Positions 1 to 13,860 of a stretch of DNA of 64,000 nt are shown here, in pieces. The notes under the pieces are model-generated. The model was not told the origin of the DNA. It was given only the letters and a program-made list of their open reading frames with translations, and did no database searches. The position numbers and the translations under genes are program-made. This DNA is from Chromera velia. Taxonomy: Eukaryota > Sar > Chromeraceae. Position 1 is the stretch's first letter. Each line of letters opens with the position of its first letter. The stretch is taken from the NCBI GenBank assembly GCA_018398765.1, contig JAHBMJ010000642.1:50185-114184 (forward strand). Direction: 5' to 3'.

Positions 1-3000
1 CTGTTGTGGCTAGTGTTGTAGAGAACCGAACTGCCTCATGCATTGCCGTCAAACGCTATATGCCTATTCATAGGCCGATCGCGATGTGATGATAGTACAT
101 TGATAATAACTGTTGTTTATAGTTGTTGCACAAAAAAAAAGAATGATTATAAAGCCAATTTTGTTTTTTGTTTTTTGCTGTAATACGTCTAAATTTCTTT
201 CATACCTCCTAGACTGATCGAAAAATAACTCAGGCTCCTAGTCAGGCTCCAACCACTGAATCAGCACTGATAAAATGAAGCAACTGAACTTAGTAGTAGT
301 AAAAAGAAGTAAAAAAAAAAAAGTTGGACCACGGGGACTCCCGAAACATAAAATCGCATTAAAAATCCTGTCCTATCCTTTATTAAATCTAAATTAAAGA
401 AGAAGAATAAACATTTAACAAAAAGTTTGATTTTATTTGAAATCAATTGTCTAGTTAATTATTTTAACTCCTATTAGACTAGTATCTGGTTAGTAGCCTC
501 GTACGGCTGCACTTCTGCAAGGCAGTGCAAGCCGCCAATCTGTTTCTGTATTGCAAAAACGTCTCCGGTGCGTTGGCTACCAATAGGTGTAGAAGCAGAC
601 CGGAGGAAAGGTCAACACTGCCAGTGGCATCCATACAGACATTCAAGCAAACGCAGAAAGAGGGGGACAGAGAGAGACTCGAACATGTATAACAGGCAGG
701 CAAAATTACCGAAGAGAGAAAGAAAAAGAAACGGAAAGACAAAACAAACAGAAGCCATCAAAGGAGGGAAATAGAAACATTGTACCGCTCGACAGGTCGA
801 CCGATCAATGAAAGACAGAAAAGAAAGTAAACGATCGCCCCCATAAGTTTCCTGTTGTCAACGTACAGCCAGCTTCCCTCCCACAAGATCATCATGGAAG
901 CTTGCTTGCCTTTCTGCCTGTGGGGGGCTGAGCAAGGAAGAAGAAATCTTCATCCCCTCCATGCACTGATGTTCATGCACGCCGCTTCTTTGTTGAGTTG
1001 CACGTCTATTCAGGAAACCCGTTTTGCGCGCGCGAGAAAGGTACGGAGACGCGAGAGCATAGCTGACTGTGTGTACACTTTTCGGCAGACAAACACAGAA
1101 AGAAAATCTTCTCTGAATGCCTTTCTACCCGAGCCAATCGATGCATGCTTGCAGGGTGTCCTTCCTCTCCCATTATGATCTTCCTCATTTGCTTTCAGAC
1201 CGATAACTGATTCTGTTTTTTCATTTCTGCCCCGTCTTGTGTCTCAAGGTGTGATACACCACTGCCTTCCTTCCCTCTTCATGTGGCACGTACAAGCCTT
1301 GTTTCCTTCCAGTCTCCTTTCGAGGCTCATCAATGAATCTTCTTTCCTTCCTTCCTTCTCTGGGAGTCCGAGGCACCATCCACTCTAGCTCCCTTCTCCT
1401 TTACTGTTTGACACCTTTGCATTACTCGTCTCAAAGTAGAGAGAAGGACACAGACGAAGGATGGTGGACGCGCGCAGAGAAAGAGAAAGACAAGAGAGAG
1501 GAAGAAAGGACTCGATCGAGCACACAGCAGCAGCCGGCTCGTTAGTCAAGTCAGTACTGCTGTCAAGACGAGAGAGCAGGGAGCTGACGAGTCACTGCCG
1601 TACCTCTGGGCCGTCCAAACCACAAAACAATCTCAGTGTATAGGGGTTGCACGCCCTTTCTCTTCTCACTGCTCTCTCTTCCCACCCAGTCAATTTCCAA
1701 CAGAGGGGAGGACACAAAGACAGAGAAGAGTGAGAAAGAAAGGAAGAAAAGAAGATGACACTTCTTCACCACGGCGAGACTGAGGAACCAGAATAAGAAC
1801 AAGATGCGCATGAACTTTAAATAACGCTGGCCTGTAGGCCAACAAAACTTAAACCCCCCCTCCCTCTAGTGGCCTCGATCCACTTTCCTTCCTTTTTTCC
1901 CCCCACCTGTTGAACATTCCTCCATTCCCATTTCTCCCTCTGTCTCTCTCTGCGAAATCAGGACCGCACGCACGTACGTTGGGTTCCTTTCAGTCGAGCA
2001 AACCACAAGAAGCGGGTATTTATTCTTCCAACAGAAAAAAATGCAATTAGTAATCTTTCTCACCGCTCTCAAGATCCACCCGGCGGGGGAGCATCTCTTT
2101 CTGACTCCCTCTGTTTCCGTGATCAGCGCTTCCTCCTCCCTCCTTTCTCTCTGCCTGTCTGTCTGTCTGTCTGTCTGTCTCCTAGCGAATCCATCTGACT
2201 GAGACAGCTCCTTGCTTTGTTTCACAATCAGATTGAAGGGAGGAAGCAGAAGCAATCCCCTGCGTGCAAGCATGGAGGCATGCACAGGTGGCCTGCCTCT
2301 CTGGATTCAGATCAGAAAACCAACCAACAGAGAGAGAGAGACTGTTCTCTCCTCTCCTCTTGCCAGGGAGAGAAAACCAACAGGAGGGAGGGAGGAAATG
2401 GGGAAAGAAAAGGAAACGTACATATCTGAGAGGAGAGAGGAGAAGCTGCTCTCCGACCCCTCAGGAAGTCCTTCACACTCTTTTTTCGTTCGTTTGTTTG
2501 TTCACGTTTTCGCCTCGAGAGAGATCTTCAGCTCCCCCGCCATCCGCTTTTTTGAGGTCATCGGATGCAAGAGAGAGAAAGAGAGAGAGAGTCTCCAATT
2601 CTGCTTGATTGCACACACGCTCCTCGATGGTTGCATGTTGCATGCTTTTCTGGTTGCTACGAACGAAAGAATATGTTCAAAGAAAAAAAAAAACAACGGG
2701 TCATCCCCCCAAACCGTCTGCCCGCTCACCTCCCTTGCGTGATGCCGACTGACAGACGGACAGACTATATCGTCTTTTCTCTCGTTTGTCTCTTCCTTTC
2801 TTTCAGAAGTCAGACAGACAGACACGGACAGACAGGTGCACACACAGGACAGGGGGGGGAGGGGATCGCCTCCTGAGAAGAGGAGAGGAACGAGTCCCCG
2901 CTTTTCAACTGATTAAAAGAAATACATACACCATGCAAGCTTCACATCACGCAGTGCATTGATTCTTGTAGGCATACAGCCCTCCCCTCCCTTTTGATTC

Positions 3001-4260
3001 AAGTCAGTTTGTTGGAAACAAGCGGAAGAAGAAGAAGCAAGCAAGGGAAGTGGGAAGGAAAAAGAAAGGAGAGGAAGATCTTTGGAAGGAAGACCCCCTC
3101 GTTCTTCAGTGCCTGTCGAGACTTTTTTTTTTTTCAATCCCCGGCCCCCCCATTGCACACCCCCCCCTCTTCCTTCTCTCTTTCCCGCTGTCTCCTTCTC
3201 TTCGTTACTTACGTCCACCGTTCTCACAGTCGACCCACAGCATATCGATAAAACATCAAATCCACTCAAGCAACATCGGACAGACAGACAGAGAGACGTT
3301 CATTTCCTCCCTCCCACGTCCTCCTCAGTCCATCCATCTAAGTTTCCCTCCCTTCCTTCTTCATTCTACCTTGCTACCAGCGTTCGATCTAATCATCCAT
3401 CCATCAGTTCACCGACCCATCGATTCATTTCATTTTCTCTCTGGAACACTCAGGCATGCAGTCAGAAAGAGCTAGAGGCAGGCAGGCAGACAGACAGGCA
3501 AGCAGCCCGCTTTTTCTTTCATGCTTCCTTCCTCTCTGAACACCAGCACATACAGACATCCACCCTTAAGTTATTAATAACATCCACAAGAGCTCCGTCC
3601 AATCCTCCACCCCACATGGGCCTCATCAAAGGGAAGAGGGAACCTTCCAAAAAAAATTGCACGCAGCGAAATCAGAGTAAGGAAGGAAGGAAGGACAACG
3701 GAAGAAAGGAGAGTGACAGTCCAGCTCTAGGAAGGACTCAGGCCGCCTGGGCCCATCTCGATCTCTCCAAGAGAGAGAGAGAGAACTTTCGCAGATCTAT
3801 CTGTCGCTGTTCTTCGTTCATTCTTTCCTTCCCTTCACTCCAAGCTCCTGCTGTCTCTCTCCAAGACACACCCGCCTCCCTCCCCCTTCCCGCCTTCCTT
3901 CCCCTCCCCTTTTTCATCATACCGCGAACCCCCCATGCAAGCCGTCAGGTGAAGAAAAGGCGAATCAATAGACAAAAAAGGAAAAGGAGACGGAAGACTG
4001 GACGAATTTGTCCATCCATCCATCTCACTTGGACGACGCGACGGTAGCATCCATGATGTCCCCCTCCCTCCCTCCCTCCCTGTGATCTCTATATTCCACA
4101 GACCCTTCCTTACTTCCTTCCTGTCTCTCACGAAATTAAATTACACTGACTTTTTGGTTCCTTCTCTATTCATTTCCACAAGATCCCTCGCACTCTCACA
4201 CTCTCACCCCCTGTCTCTCTTTCCTGCAAACCCTCCTTCCTCCACGAGCTCTCTCTTTTG
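1..4260. other. Region without a supported gene; microsatellite-rich
   Basis: The first ~480 bases are A+T-rich. The remainder is dominated by pyrimidine/purine-biased simple sequence such as GTCT repeats near 2151-2180, CCTT and GAGA runs. Open frames occur on both strands, but they are translations of simple repeats (runs of Ser/Leu/Phe or Arg/Glu/Lys). I found no splice-consistent series of exons and no recognisable domain. It may be 3' flank of the minus-strand gene that ends at 4261. Confidence 0.5.
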
Positions 4261-7038
4261 TCACCAGTCGCAAAGTTCTTCGTCCTCTGACTGGGCTGAT
4301 TTCCGTGGCTCTTCTACTCTTTTCTCCTCAGCTCTTCTCTGCTTTTCCTCCTCCCAGTCTCTGTCCCTCTCGGCCTGGCTTCGGATGACAGCGTTCGACC
4401 CCTTTCCTCGACTCCCCCTTGTTGCTTTTGTTTGTCGAGTCTCTCTGTCACTACCGGAATATCCCACGTCCTCAACTCCGACGGATCCCTTCTTCGGACC
4501 GAACAGGTCGTCCTCGCTCAAGTCCGACCTCGGATGAGGAGGGGGGGGCTGGCGTACGCCGCCCTGACTCATAAAGCTGCCGGTCACGCCACTCTGCTGC
4601 TGGCCCCTCTCCGGATCAGGACCCCCCCTCCCCCTCGAACCCCAAAGGCCATTGAGTCGTTGCCTCGAGGAGGCGGGGGCGGGGGGGGTACAGATCCTCT
4701 GGACTTCTCTCGAGAGATCGATCCGAGACCAAACGAGGGGAACCCTCTGTTGCGGGGTCTGCTTACATGCAGGCAGGTGGACAGGCAGGCAGAAAGAGAG
4801 GGAGAATGTTATACTCAAAAGAGATTGCTGGCTCCATCAAAAAAGAACTCTGTGAGAAGGAGGGGGGAGGAGAGAGAAAAGAAAGGGGGGGGGCAGGCAG
4901 GCAGACACAAACATACATATATACAAAAAAAAACACAGTCTCAAAGACACATCCCCACAAGCACCCGCACAGACTTACACATGCGCATGAGCGCATGAGC
5001 CGGCGAGAGGGAATGAGGGAAGAGGGAAGGAGAGAGAGGCGGATAAATGCAGAGCGGTCCAAGATGTCGCACAGAGAGGTAGAGAAAAACACGGACTACA
5101 AACAAGCAAACAGACCAGACGCAAAATGCAGAGAGAGAGAGAGAGAGAGAGAACTGACTGAAACAACTCCTCTCCCGTTGACGCGCCATCGAAGTCGCTC
5201 CCCCTTCTCTCTTGTTGGGTCCTCTTGCCGTTGTCTCTCTGCCCCCGTCTATCTTCATCAGACTCGTCGTCTCTCTCCCGGCCCCCTCGATGATTGCGGC
5301 GACGGGGAGGTGTCTGGCTGTCCTCACGAGAGTCTCGCCTGGGCCCAAAAAGGTCATCGTCCCTCCCACCCCGACCCCTACCATTACGACCTCTGTCTCT
5401 CCCTCTGTCCTCCTCCGAGTCCGAGTCCGACCTTCTGTCCACGCTGGGACCACGACGAGGACGGGGCGGGAAGGGGTCACCTAGGGGCTCTCTCTCTCTT
5501 TCTCTCTCTCTGTGCCCCCGATCTCTGTCTCTGTCTCCGTTCCTCTCGTGGTCGGCAGGCTGCATCGGGTAGCGGGGACGCCCTCCTCCTCCTCCTCCTC
5601 CTCTTCCTCTTTCTTCTCCTCTCGCATCTCCGTTTCTGCCTCCCTCCTTCCCGTTGCGTTGGGGGTTGGAGGGGGGAGAGGGACGCTGTGTCTGTTCGTC
5701 CTCACTGTCTGTTCCCCAATTCCCTACCGTGGGCTCTTCTATGGCCCAACCGTCTTCGTCGAGGCGCGTGGGTGCTGGAGGGGGGGGGCGAGGAGGGGGG
5801 GCAGAAGCAGAAGGACCCCGGCGGTCTTGTTGGGGGTGTCTCCCTTGAATGGGCCCCGTCGCCCCGTTTCTGTGGTCATGGGGACCACCTCTCTCCCCCC
5901 TCTCTTTAGGTGGCTTTCTTTCTCTCTCTCTCTGTTGGTTGGCTGGGTCTCTGCTGCTGCTGCTGCTGTTCTGGGCAGGAGGGGCGGGTCTTTCGCCGTC
6001 CCCCGAAGGCATCGGCGTGCCTCCCCTTCCTCCTGTGCCGGGACCCTCTCTAGCCGGGGAGGGCCAGAGATGGCGGAGAGGTGTCTTCTGGGTTGGAGGA
6101 ACAACACTGAGCGGATCTGTTGGGCCCCTGTTCTTGGCGATGGGCTCTGGCATGCCGCCCTCGACGGGGGGGGCGAGGAAGTGGAGGTCGTTGAGGACGT
6201 TCTCCCATGGAATGCGGGGAGGAGCAAGGACGACTCTCTCCTCCTGGTTTCCGGGGTAGGGAGGGCGGTGGGCACTCTTGGAATGGTCAACCTCTTGAGT
6301 GAAGACCTCCTGCCAGTGCGGGGGGGCAGCGGAGGGCATAAATAATGTGCAGGAGAGAGAGAGAGAGAAAGGGAGAAAAGAAAGAATGAGTCCACAGCCA
6401 CACAGACCTCGAAAGAGAAAGCAGACAAGAAAGACACGGTGGGTGATGAGGAGAAATGCGGACTGAGAGAACGAACGGTAAGTAAACGGACATGAAACAC
6501 GCCATAGAAAGGCAGAAAAATTAGCAGCGCTGAAAGCAATTTTCTGACATATCATCCAGTCATCTATCTCTGCTCACTCACATTGTGGACGTATTTGATG
6601 TGGCTGTAGAACTTTTGTTGGAAAGCCCTCTCCTCGGGACGGTTCTTTTGCTGGATAAGCGCCCTCCTGCGCGTTTGTTGGACGTCAGACATTCGTTCAC
6701 TCACATTCAGAGAGAAACAAAGAGAGAGAGAAGCCTGAGGGATGGAACAAAACCAAGGCAGATAGGAGAAAGTCACGGAAGGGTCAAAGAAGAAAGAAGG
6801 ATTAGTGGAAACAATGCATGGGCACAAAAGGTTGTACGAGCTGCAATCGATCCCAAAAGAAAGAAAGAGAGACAGAGAGAGAGAGAGCAATGCATTCCAT
6901 TCGGCTACCCCTTTCTCTGTGTGATCAGCTGACCGACTGACCTGTCATTATCTATGTCGTGGTTCAGCTTCCGGTAGACCAAGTTGGCCATCTCTTCCAT
7001 TGTAGTAGCCTGAATGAAGCATCGGACGCGAGCGAGCG

Positions 7039-7077
<39 letters not shown>

Positions 7078-7339
7078 AGAAACGAAAAAAGGCATGCATG
7101 AATGAAAAAGAAGGCGGAAGGAGCGGAAAACCTCCCCTGAAGAGGAAAGAGTCGAGCCGACACGTCACGTTAAGTCAAAGTTCTTTGCCGGAAAAAGCGC
7201 AAGATCTTAATGATATAGAGGAAGCCCATGAGACACAGTGATCAATCTCACCACCCACATTCCCTGACTGAAACGGAGAGCTAGCTGCATGGACTTTAGA
7301 GGAGGAATGAGGAACAAAAAAATGCATCTAGCCCTTGTT

Positions 7340-7374
<35 letters not shown>

Positions 7375-8208
7375 CTTTCAATGGCGTCAGTCAGAGAGGA
7401 ATGCGATGCGATCTCCTCCTCAATTCCGTTTTTTCCCTGCCTGCATGTTCTCTTGCCTCCGTATCTACCCTGCCTGTCCTCTCTCTGCTCCTCAATTCCC
7501 GTTTCGCCTTTTCCTCTCCAATCCCCTCCACCCACCCATTTTCCCTTCCCTCTGTGCGCCTGCTTGGACAGAAAGAGGATCGCGTCACGTGGATTTGTAC
7601 ATATGACTTCTTGGAAGCGCTACTGCCGTGCCCTGCTTCCGCTGATCGGTTTTGGGCCTTTTATCGTTCGTTTTCTGATGTTTCTTCTGTCTGATCCGGT
7701 CAGCTTCAACATCCACTCAATGGAGCAGAAAGTCAATGCGTTCCAGAGAGAGAGAAAAATACCCAATCAACCGACCAACCGACTCACGCCTCACTGACTG
7801 ACAGGCACTTTTCCGAGGTGGAGGATTCTGATCAGCCATGAGCAGGTGGCGACGGAGAAGCGAAGAGCGAACACACCGATGCGCCTCCGTTTGGAATACC
7901 AGTACCTACAAGCACCCACACAGACAGGCAGACAGGAAGAAGAAATTCAAATTATTCTTTCTACACTTACATTCCTTTTCGAATACCAGTACCTACCTAG
8001 GTACACCGTCAATGCACACGAAGAACACATCTCGTCTCAGAATGAGAACAGATTATTGTACTGAGATAAGCAGATCTCATCAGAAAAGCCTGTAAAACTT
8101 TTTCGGGGCAAAGAGTTTGCCTCCACAGACGCAAGGAAAGAAGAGACAGAGCAGAACGCACCCCTTAACGTTGCCTCGCACGCACCCTCGCGCTCGAGAG
8201 AACAGACA

Positions 8209-8244
<36 letters not shown>

Positions 8245-9627
8245 CCGGATCCACTCATTCCCCCATGCATTCCGTTCCTTCCACTCAGGGCTCTCCTCCC
8301 TCCTTCCCTCCCTCCCTGACGGAAAGACGGACGGACTGACTCTTCATCGACCGTCACTTTGACCTCTCCACTGGAGGAGAACATGTCGTCTGGGGGGCCA
8401 CTCTCGTGCATCACCTGCGAGGGAGGGAGAGAGAGAGGAAGAGAGGGAGAGAGATTGACTGTTTGTGTTGTCAGGCCAAGGGAGACAGGCATGCACGTGC
8501 ATCTAGAGCGCGAGGAGGGGAACAGGGCCAAAAAGCGGGAGGACAGATGGACAACAATGGAAAAAAAGTAAAAGAGAAACGAAGACCAGTCTGACCAGGC
8601 AAGAGAACAGCATAGCAGAAAAAAAGGAACACAGAGTCAACTTTGTGTTCACCTGACATGCAGTCCCTCTCTCGCACAGAAGCAAACAAAGGAAAGAACG
8701 AAAAAATCAGTACCTCAAAACAACTGTCATCGGATGAGAGAGAAAAGGCCGAGAACAGAACGAAACAGAAAGAAGAAACGACTGTGGAAAAAAACACCAA
8801 ACAACGCGCCGACCTCAGCAGAGTATCCGAAGACGCTCGAATCGCTCCGGCCCACAATGTCCGTCAGTGCCTCTGCCGTCCCCCAAATCCACCACGGAGG
8901 GGGAGGAGACTGAAAGTCACGATGGTCCTGATTCCGCCGAAGAGGAAAGCCCACTTTGCTTTCTGTGGGATATTCTTTGTTCCGAAAAGCCTGAGGGCTT
9001 CCCTGCGGCTGCGGCTGTACGTCTCCTTCGTCTGCTCTTCCTCGTCTATCTGGTGATGGCGAAAGGGCAGAAGGCCTTTTTCTCTCCTGCTGCTGTCGCG
9101 TAGGTGTCTGTGGGGAGTTTTCCAAAGGAGATTTCTCGCTTTCCGCACCGGCGCCCCATGCATCGTCCTTGGGCAACCCCCTTCCTCCCTCAGGACTCTT
9201 TTGAGGCTGCTGAGGGCCTCCTCTCCCCACCCCCAAACCTCCAGCAGACACGCCCCGTACGGAGGACCGGACAGCCCCCGGTTTGGGTGGAGGGGACCCT
9301 CCGTTTCCGTTTCGCTCGGGGGCGTCCCTTGCAGCAGCAGGCTGAGAGGAGGAAGGAGCTTGATGGGGCCGGAGGGAAGCACCGGAAGCCGCTGGGCCAC
9401 GGGCGGAGGGCGCGCCTCGGTCGGGACTTTGCGGGGCCCCGGGGGCCTTCGCCTTCGCCTCAGGCGGACCATTTCCCCGCCCCCATTGAGCGTTCGGTGC
9501 CGGTGTTGGCTCATCGTTGTCCCATCCCCCTCCCCCGTTCGCCCAGGGTGACGTCTTTCCCTTCACGTCGACCCTCCTGGATGGGTCGCCACAAGTCCAT
9601 TTTTGGGGCCGCCACTGATTGCTGTCG
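4261..9627 (-). CDS. Disordered Arg/Gly/Pro-rich protein, unknown function (5' end missing)
   Basis: I do not recognise a family. Phase-consistent exons on the minus strand are 9627-8814, 8414-8341, 7827-7803 (25 nt, tentative), 7009-6942, 6666-6582 and 6309-5159. A final exon ends with the stop at 4261-4263. The first exon shown is Pro/Ala/Gly-rich. The middle exons hold the only folded-looking part (MEEMANLVYRKLNHDIDND, then RALIQQKNRPEERAFQQKFY). The big exon is rich in RGG, RDRD and poly-Pro. The motif DDLFGP appears twice, as DDDLFGPRR and later EDDLFGPKK, and the C-terminus is charged (EEKQRRAEEKR). This composition suggests a nuclear RNA-associated protein, but that is inference. The start codon was not found. 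The junction into the last exon (near 4745-4760) does not keep phase with a good acceptor, so a micro-exon or a homopolymer sequence error is possible. Confidence 0.5.
7039..7376. repeat. GA and CT microsatellites between exons of the 4.3-9.6 kb gene
   Basis: Pure GA at about 7043-7077, about 30 nt upstream (transcript sense) of the exon at 7009-6942; pure CT at about 7342-7373. Other CA tracts occur at 8211-8240 and GA tracts near 5128-5152. Confidence 0.85.
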
Positions 9628-10193
9628 CTGAAAGAGTACAAAGAGAAAAGAGGAAGCGAAAAGGGAAAGACGTCCACACACACACAGACACCCACACACA
9701 CGTAGAGAGAGTAGGGGAGAGATGGAGGGGAAGAAGGTCGGTTCGTTCGTTCGAGAGCCCGAGTCTCTCTCGCCTCTTATCTGGCAACACGGGCGGGAAG
9801 GGAGGAAGGAAGGAAGGAAGGAAGACCGATTCTTCAAGCCGGTAGCGTCCCTCCTCTTCTCCAATTTCCTGTTCTTTCTCCTTGGAAGGAAATGAGTGCT
9901 CTTACACTTCTTTGTCCACCTCTCTATCTATGCGCCCAACCGACAGACAAACTGCATGACTTCTCTTTCTTTCTCATCCATCCAGCAGAAGGCAGACAGA
10001 CAGACAGACAGGCACACAGACAGACACACAGGACAGGCAGACAGACAGACACACACACAGACAGACAGACATGCAGACACACAGACAGGCAGACAGACAG
10101 ACAGACACAGAGACAGACAGGCAGACACACAGACAGGCAAACAGACGCACAGACAGACAGGCAGACACACAGACAGACAGGCTAAGTGACTCT
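9628..10193. other. Intergenic stretch with CAGA-type repeat
   Basis: Between the TUTase stop and the first exon seen of the next minus-strand gene lies an almost pure CAGA/CACA repeat (about 9990-10182), preceded by mixed sequence. The missing 5' exon of the downstream gene may lie here, but I could not identify it. Confidence 0.5.
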
Positions 10194-10598
10194 TTATTTC
10201 TCCTCCTTCTCTTCATGACCGACAGGCCGGCAGACCAACCAGGCGATGCGCTCGTCAACCCTCGCGTTGCACTGTTGGAAGTATTCCTTCGGCGTCGGCA
10301 GCTGGGCAGACGGGTCGTCGTAAGAGAACGCGCACCCATGGAACAGGACCTGGACGCACTCGGCCACAGAGTCCCTCTTTCCGCCCTCGGGCTGTGAGGT
10401 AGATTGAGGCAGCCAGAGTTTTCTGCCAAGTGATCGTTTCTCTGGGAACATCTTGAGGTTGTTGATTGACAAGGGAAGGGGGGGCTTGTTTTCCTTCGCT
10501 CTCTCTGAATTGCAGAAGGCGACCTCCGCAAACTCCAGAAGAAGGAACGCCCCCCGCCAGAGCTCGTAGAGCATCCTGGCAGTCATCTGCACACACGC

Positions 10599-10633
<35 letters not shown>

Positions 10634-11662
10634 GAGAGAGAGAGGGAGAGAGAGGGAAACAGAACAAGACATCGAGTGGATCAACGCACACTGCCTCCTG
10701 CCTTTTGTCCCTTCTTTCTTTTTCGTTCAGCCCTCTTTTCTCTTCTCCCGTTTGACAATGATTCGATCTCGACTCAAAACTTTTGAAGTGGAAGGTAAGA
10801 GAGAGGAAGGAGACTGAAGAAAAGAAGTCACGAGCATGCAAGAGAAGCAACGAGCAGAGAATGGATACACGATACAGGTCACAGAAGGGAATCCGAAAAA
10901 AAAGAACGATACAGCGACGCTTTTCTTCAAGCGGAACTGTAGAGTAAACAGAGCACAGATCTGTAATTGGACGCAGCTACCAGCAGACAGAAGAGACACT
11001 CGGATAGGGTCCTGTTCCCTCCTTTCATTTTTGCATCTCCCACACCACACACAGTCGGATGAACAAACAGACCGACAGACGCAGAAAGGCTCAAAAAGAG
11101 AAGGGAGGCAGACAGTCACGCAGGCAGTCGGGCTCGAAACCAGATAGACAGCCCCATGCAGGCCGATGGAGACCCAGAAAGAGAGAAAGAAAGAAAGACG
11201 GGCTGACCTCCTTTGAAGCAAACATGAAGTGGCTGAGGCCCTCAAAGGGATCCACAACCGTGAAGCCTCCAAACCAATCGTTCTCGATCAGCCTGCGCAG
11301 AGGAAACGGAAGGGGAAAGGGAAAGCGGGGAGACCGTGGGAGGAAAATAGGCAATGGGTTTCGTGGTGGCAAAAAAGAGGGCGCGGGAGGGAAGGGAGCA
11401 AGGAAAGAAGGGAGGAAGAGGATTAACTGCGATTTCACCGATCGGTGTTTGTCTGGTCTGCTCTCTCCTTTTCTCTTTTCCCACTCTTCCCCTCTTGTGG
11501 GCACCCCATTGACTGACTGACTGACTGACTGACTGACTGACTTTTCCCGTCCATTCCAGAACGACATGGACGACCCGGTCTGCACGCACACCACACACAC
11601 ACACACACACACACACACCACACACACACACCACACACACACACCACACCACACACCACACA

Positions 11663-11698
<36 letters not shown>

Positions 11699-13773
11699 AA
11701 GAAAAGGAGAGGGAGAGAGAGAGAGAGAGGAGGAATGTCGATGTCGATGTGAAGACTCTCTCTCTCTCTCTCTCTGTCCGCCTGACTTCCTTCCTGTGTA
11801 GAGAATTGGGTGAAACCGACGTCGTCGTTAGTCGACCCGACACTCAGCTGAGTCACAGAGTCAGGAAGGAATGCAAAGCTTCGACAGGGCCCTCAGTCAG
11901 GCAGCCAGTCACTGGGCGAGGTCTTCCATTCGTTGAAGGAAACAGAGAAGCTCCTGCAGGGCCACCAATGGGATCGTTCGAAAGCCAGGGGGCAAAAGAA
12001 AGAACCCTCCTTGAACGGAACAGGGTGACTCAGCCAACGCTCAAGACTCGCAAGCAAGTAAAGGTTGGACCGACCGACCGACCATGTAGCCTCTCGGTCC
12101 TTTGTCGACTTGAACCTGCAGCAATTAAATTCATTTGCATCCTTCCGGTCATAAGAGATAAACGCATTTAGATCATCAAAAGGCCAGAGTCTCAACATGA
12201 CAGCCAGAGCAGAGACAAATGCGAAGAGCTTCCGGGGGGGGGCCTTCCTTCTTCAGTGGTCGAGTGAGTAAGCAGATGAAAGACAGAACAAATGTGTGTG
12301 TCTCTGGAAGAAAACGATGCAGCAGTTCGGAACCAACAATCAATCTACAGCTTCTTAACTTACTTCGACAGCTACCTGCCTGCCTGCCTGCCTGGATACA
12401 AGAAGTGAGGGGAAAGAAAAAGAAAGGTTTGTCTTGTCGCGCCAAAACGCAATTTCCCCCCCAGAGATCAGAAGAGAGTCGAGGAGGCGGATGCATCATG
12501 CCATGGAAGGGAAAAAAAGTGAAAAGAAACCAAGCGGGGGTAAGAAATTACAGACTGCCTGCGTTTCGTACCCGCCTCCCAAACCAACGATGGATCGAGC
12601 GACTCGACAGACCGACCCCCATGTCCTTGTCGTACTGTGTGCCCAGGCCGCAGACCTCCGCCTTGGTCTTTCTGCTCGTCTCCCCGATGGAGATCACCTC
12701 TGAGTGGACGGAGAACTCCGTAGCGTAGAAGTAGAAGAACCCAAGCAGCAGCTCGAGCAGAGCGGGGCTTCGCTTTTTGTACGGGTGCATGTTAGACGTG
12801 TCGCGCATTCTGCTCTCAACATAGGACGAGGCGGAGGAGGAGGAGGGAAGACCGTAAGACAAAGACTCTACTCGAATCAAAAAATGTTTCAATCTGCGTC
12901 CCTTTAGGAGTGTTGACCTCTCCATGCACACGTACAATCTCAGAAAACCTCACGCCAAATTAGAACAGGGCCAGGAGAAACGAATTCAAGAAGGCATGAC
13001 AGAAGCCGACGACGGGAGAGAAACAAAGGGAGAGGATGACTCTCCGACAAGAGCTTTTTAGCTGACTGACTGACTGGCTGACTGACAAGCCAGTAAGAGA
13101 CAGAGGACATGAAAGCAAAAGGAAGGAAAACAGAAAATTCGAAACCAATACATACAAGCGGTACACCCAAATCGCTGTCCATCCATCCACAATTTTCTCT
13201 CAATTTCGACTTAGCACTCAAAGACAAAGCTCCCGCCAAAGCAGAATCACGGCGTCACACTCACTGAGTTCATCTGAATCACCTCCCGAGGCTCGATGGA
13301 CACCCACCGAAAAAAACCCTCGATCTTTCTGTCTGACCTGAGGGGTTCAAAGGGGCCTATGGGTTCGTGCACCCCCTTGTACCACGGGGGCTGTACCTTG
13401 TCCTCAAAGGGGGGGTCGTAGAAGTAGGTGTTCACCGATTTCATCTCGCCGTCTCTGGAGAACGACGCGTTGTAGTTCCCCTCCATCGGGTCCGGATAGG
13501 CCTGAGGGTCCTGAAGGTTTGGGAGGATGCCCTCTTTGCGACCCCCCCTGCAGGCAACGAGGGAGCAGAACGTTCAGACGACAGAGAGAAAGAGAAACAG
13601 CCAAGGAAGAGAGCTCTGAGTGAAGGAGGAAACGGACAAAGAAACGAAACCAGGAGGAACGGAACGGAACGGCGTCACCAGTTGAAAGAGAGCGTCAGGG
13701 AGAGGACGGAAGAGAAAAGTAAAATCGCGCAGAGAAACAACACTCACGCACACGCGCACACAAACACGCGCGC

Positions 13774-13805
<32 letters not shown>

Positions 13806-13823
13806 CGAAAGAGAGGAAGAAAT

Positions 13824-13860
<37 letters not shown>

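Noticed and set aside
3082-4047. 321-codon plus-strand open frame
   Set aside because: Composition is Ser/Pro/Phe and Lys/Arg from CCTT and GGAA repeats, with no motif and no phase-compatible neighbours.
4767-5909. 380-codon plus-strand open frame opposite the Arg-rich exon
   Set aside because: Its sequence is the complement of RGG/RDRE codons and of CT/GA repeats. There is no splice-consistent extension.
9990-10530. Cys/Leu/Val-rich minus-strand frames around the CAGA repeat
   Set aside because: They encode repeat-derived CLSVCLSV. The real frame in this interval is the TUTase last exon ending at 10194.
8814-10586. Joining the Arg/Pro-rich downstream gene to the TUTase as one protein
   Set aside because: The TUTase last exon runs to a clean stop at 10194-10196. 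No donor in it has the phase needed to reach the acceptor at 9628.
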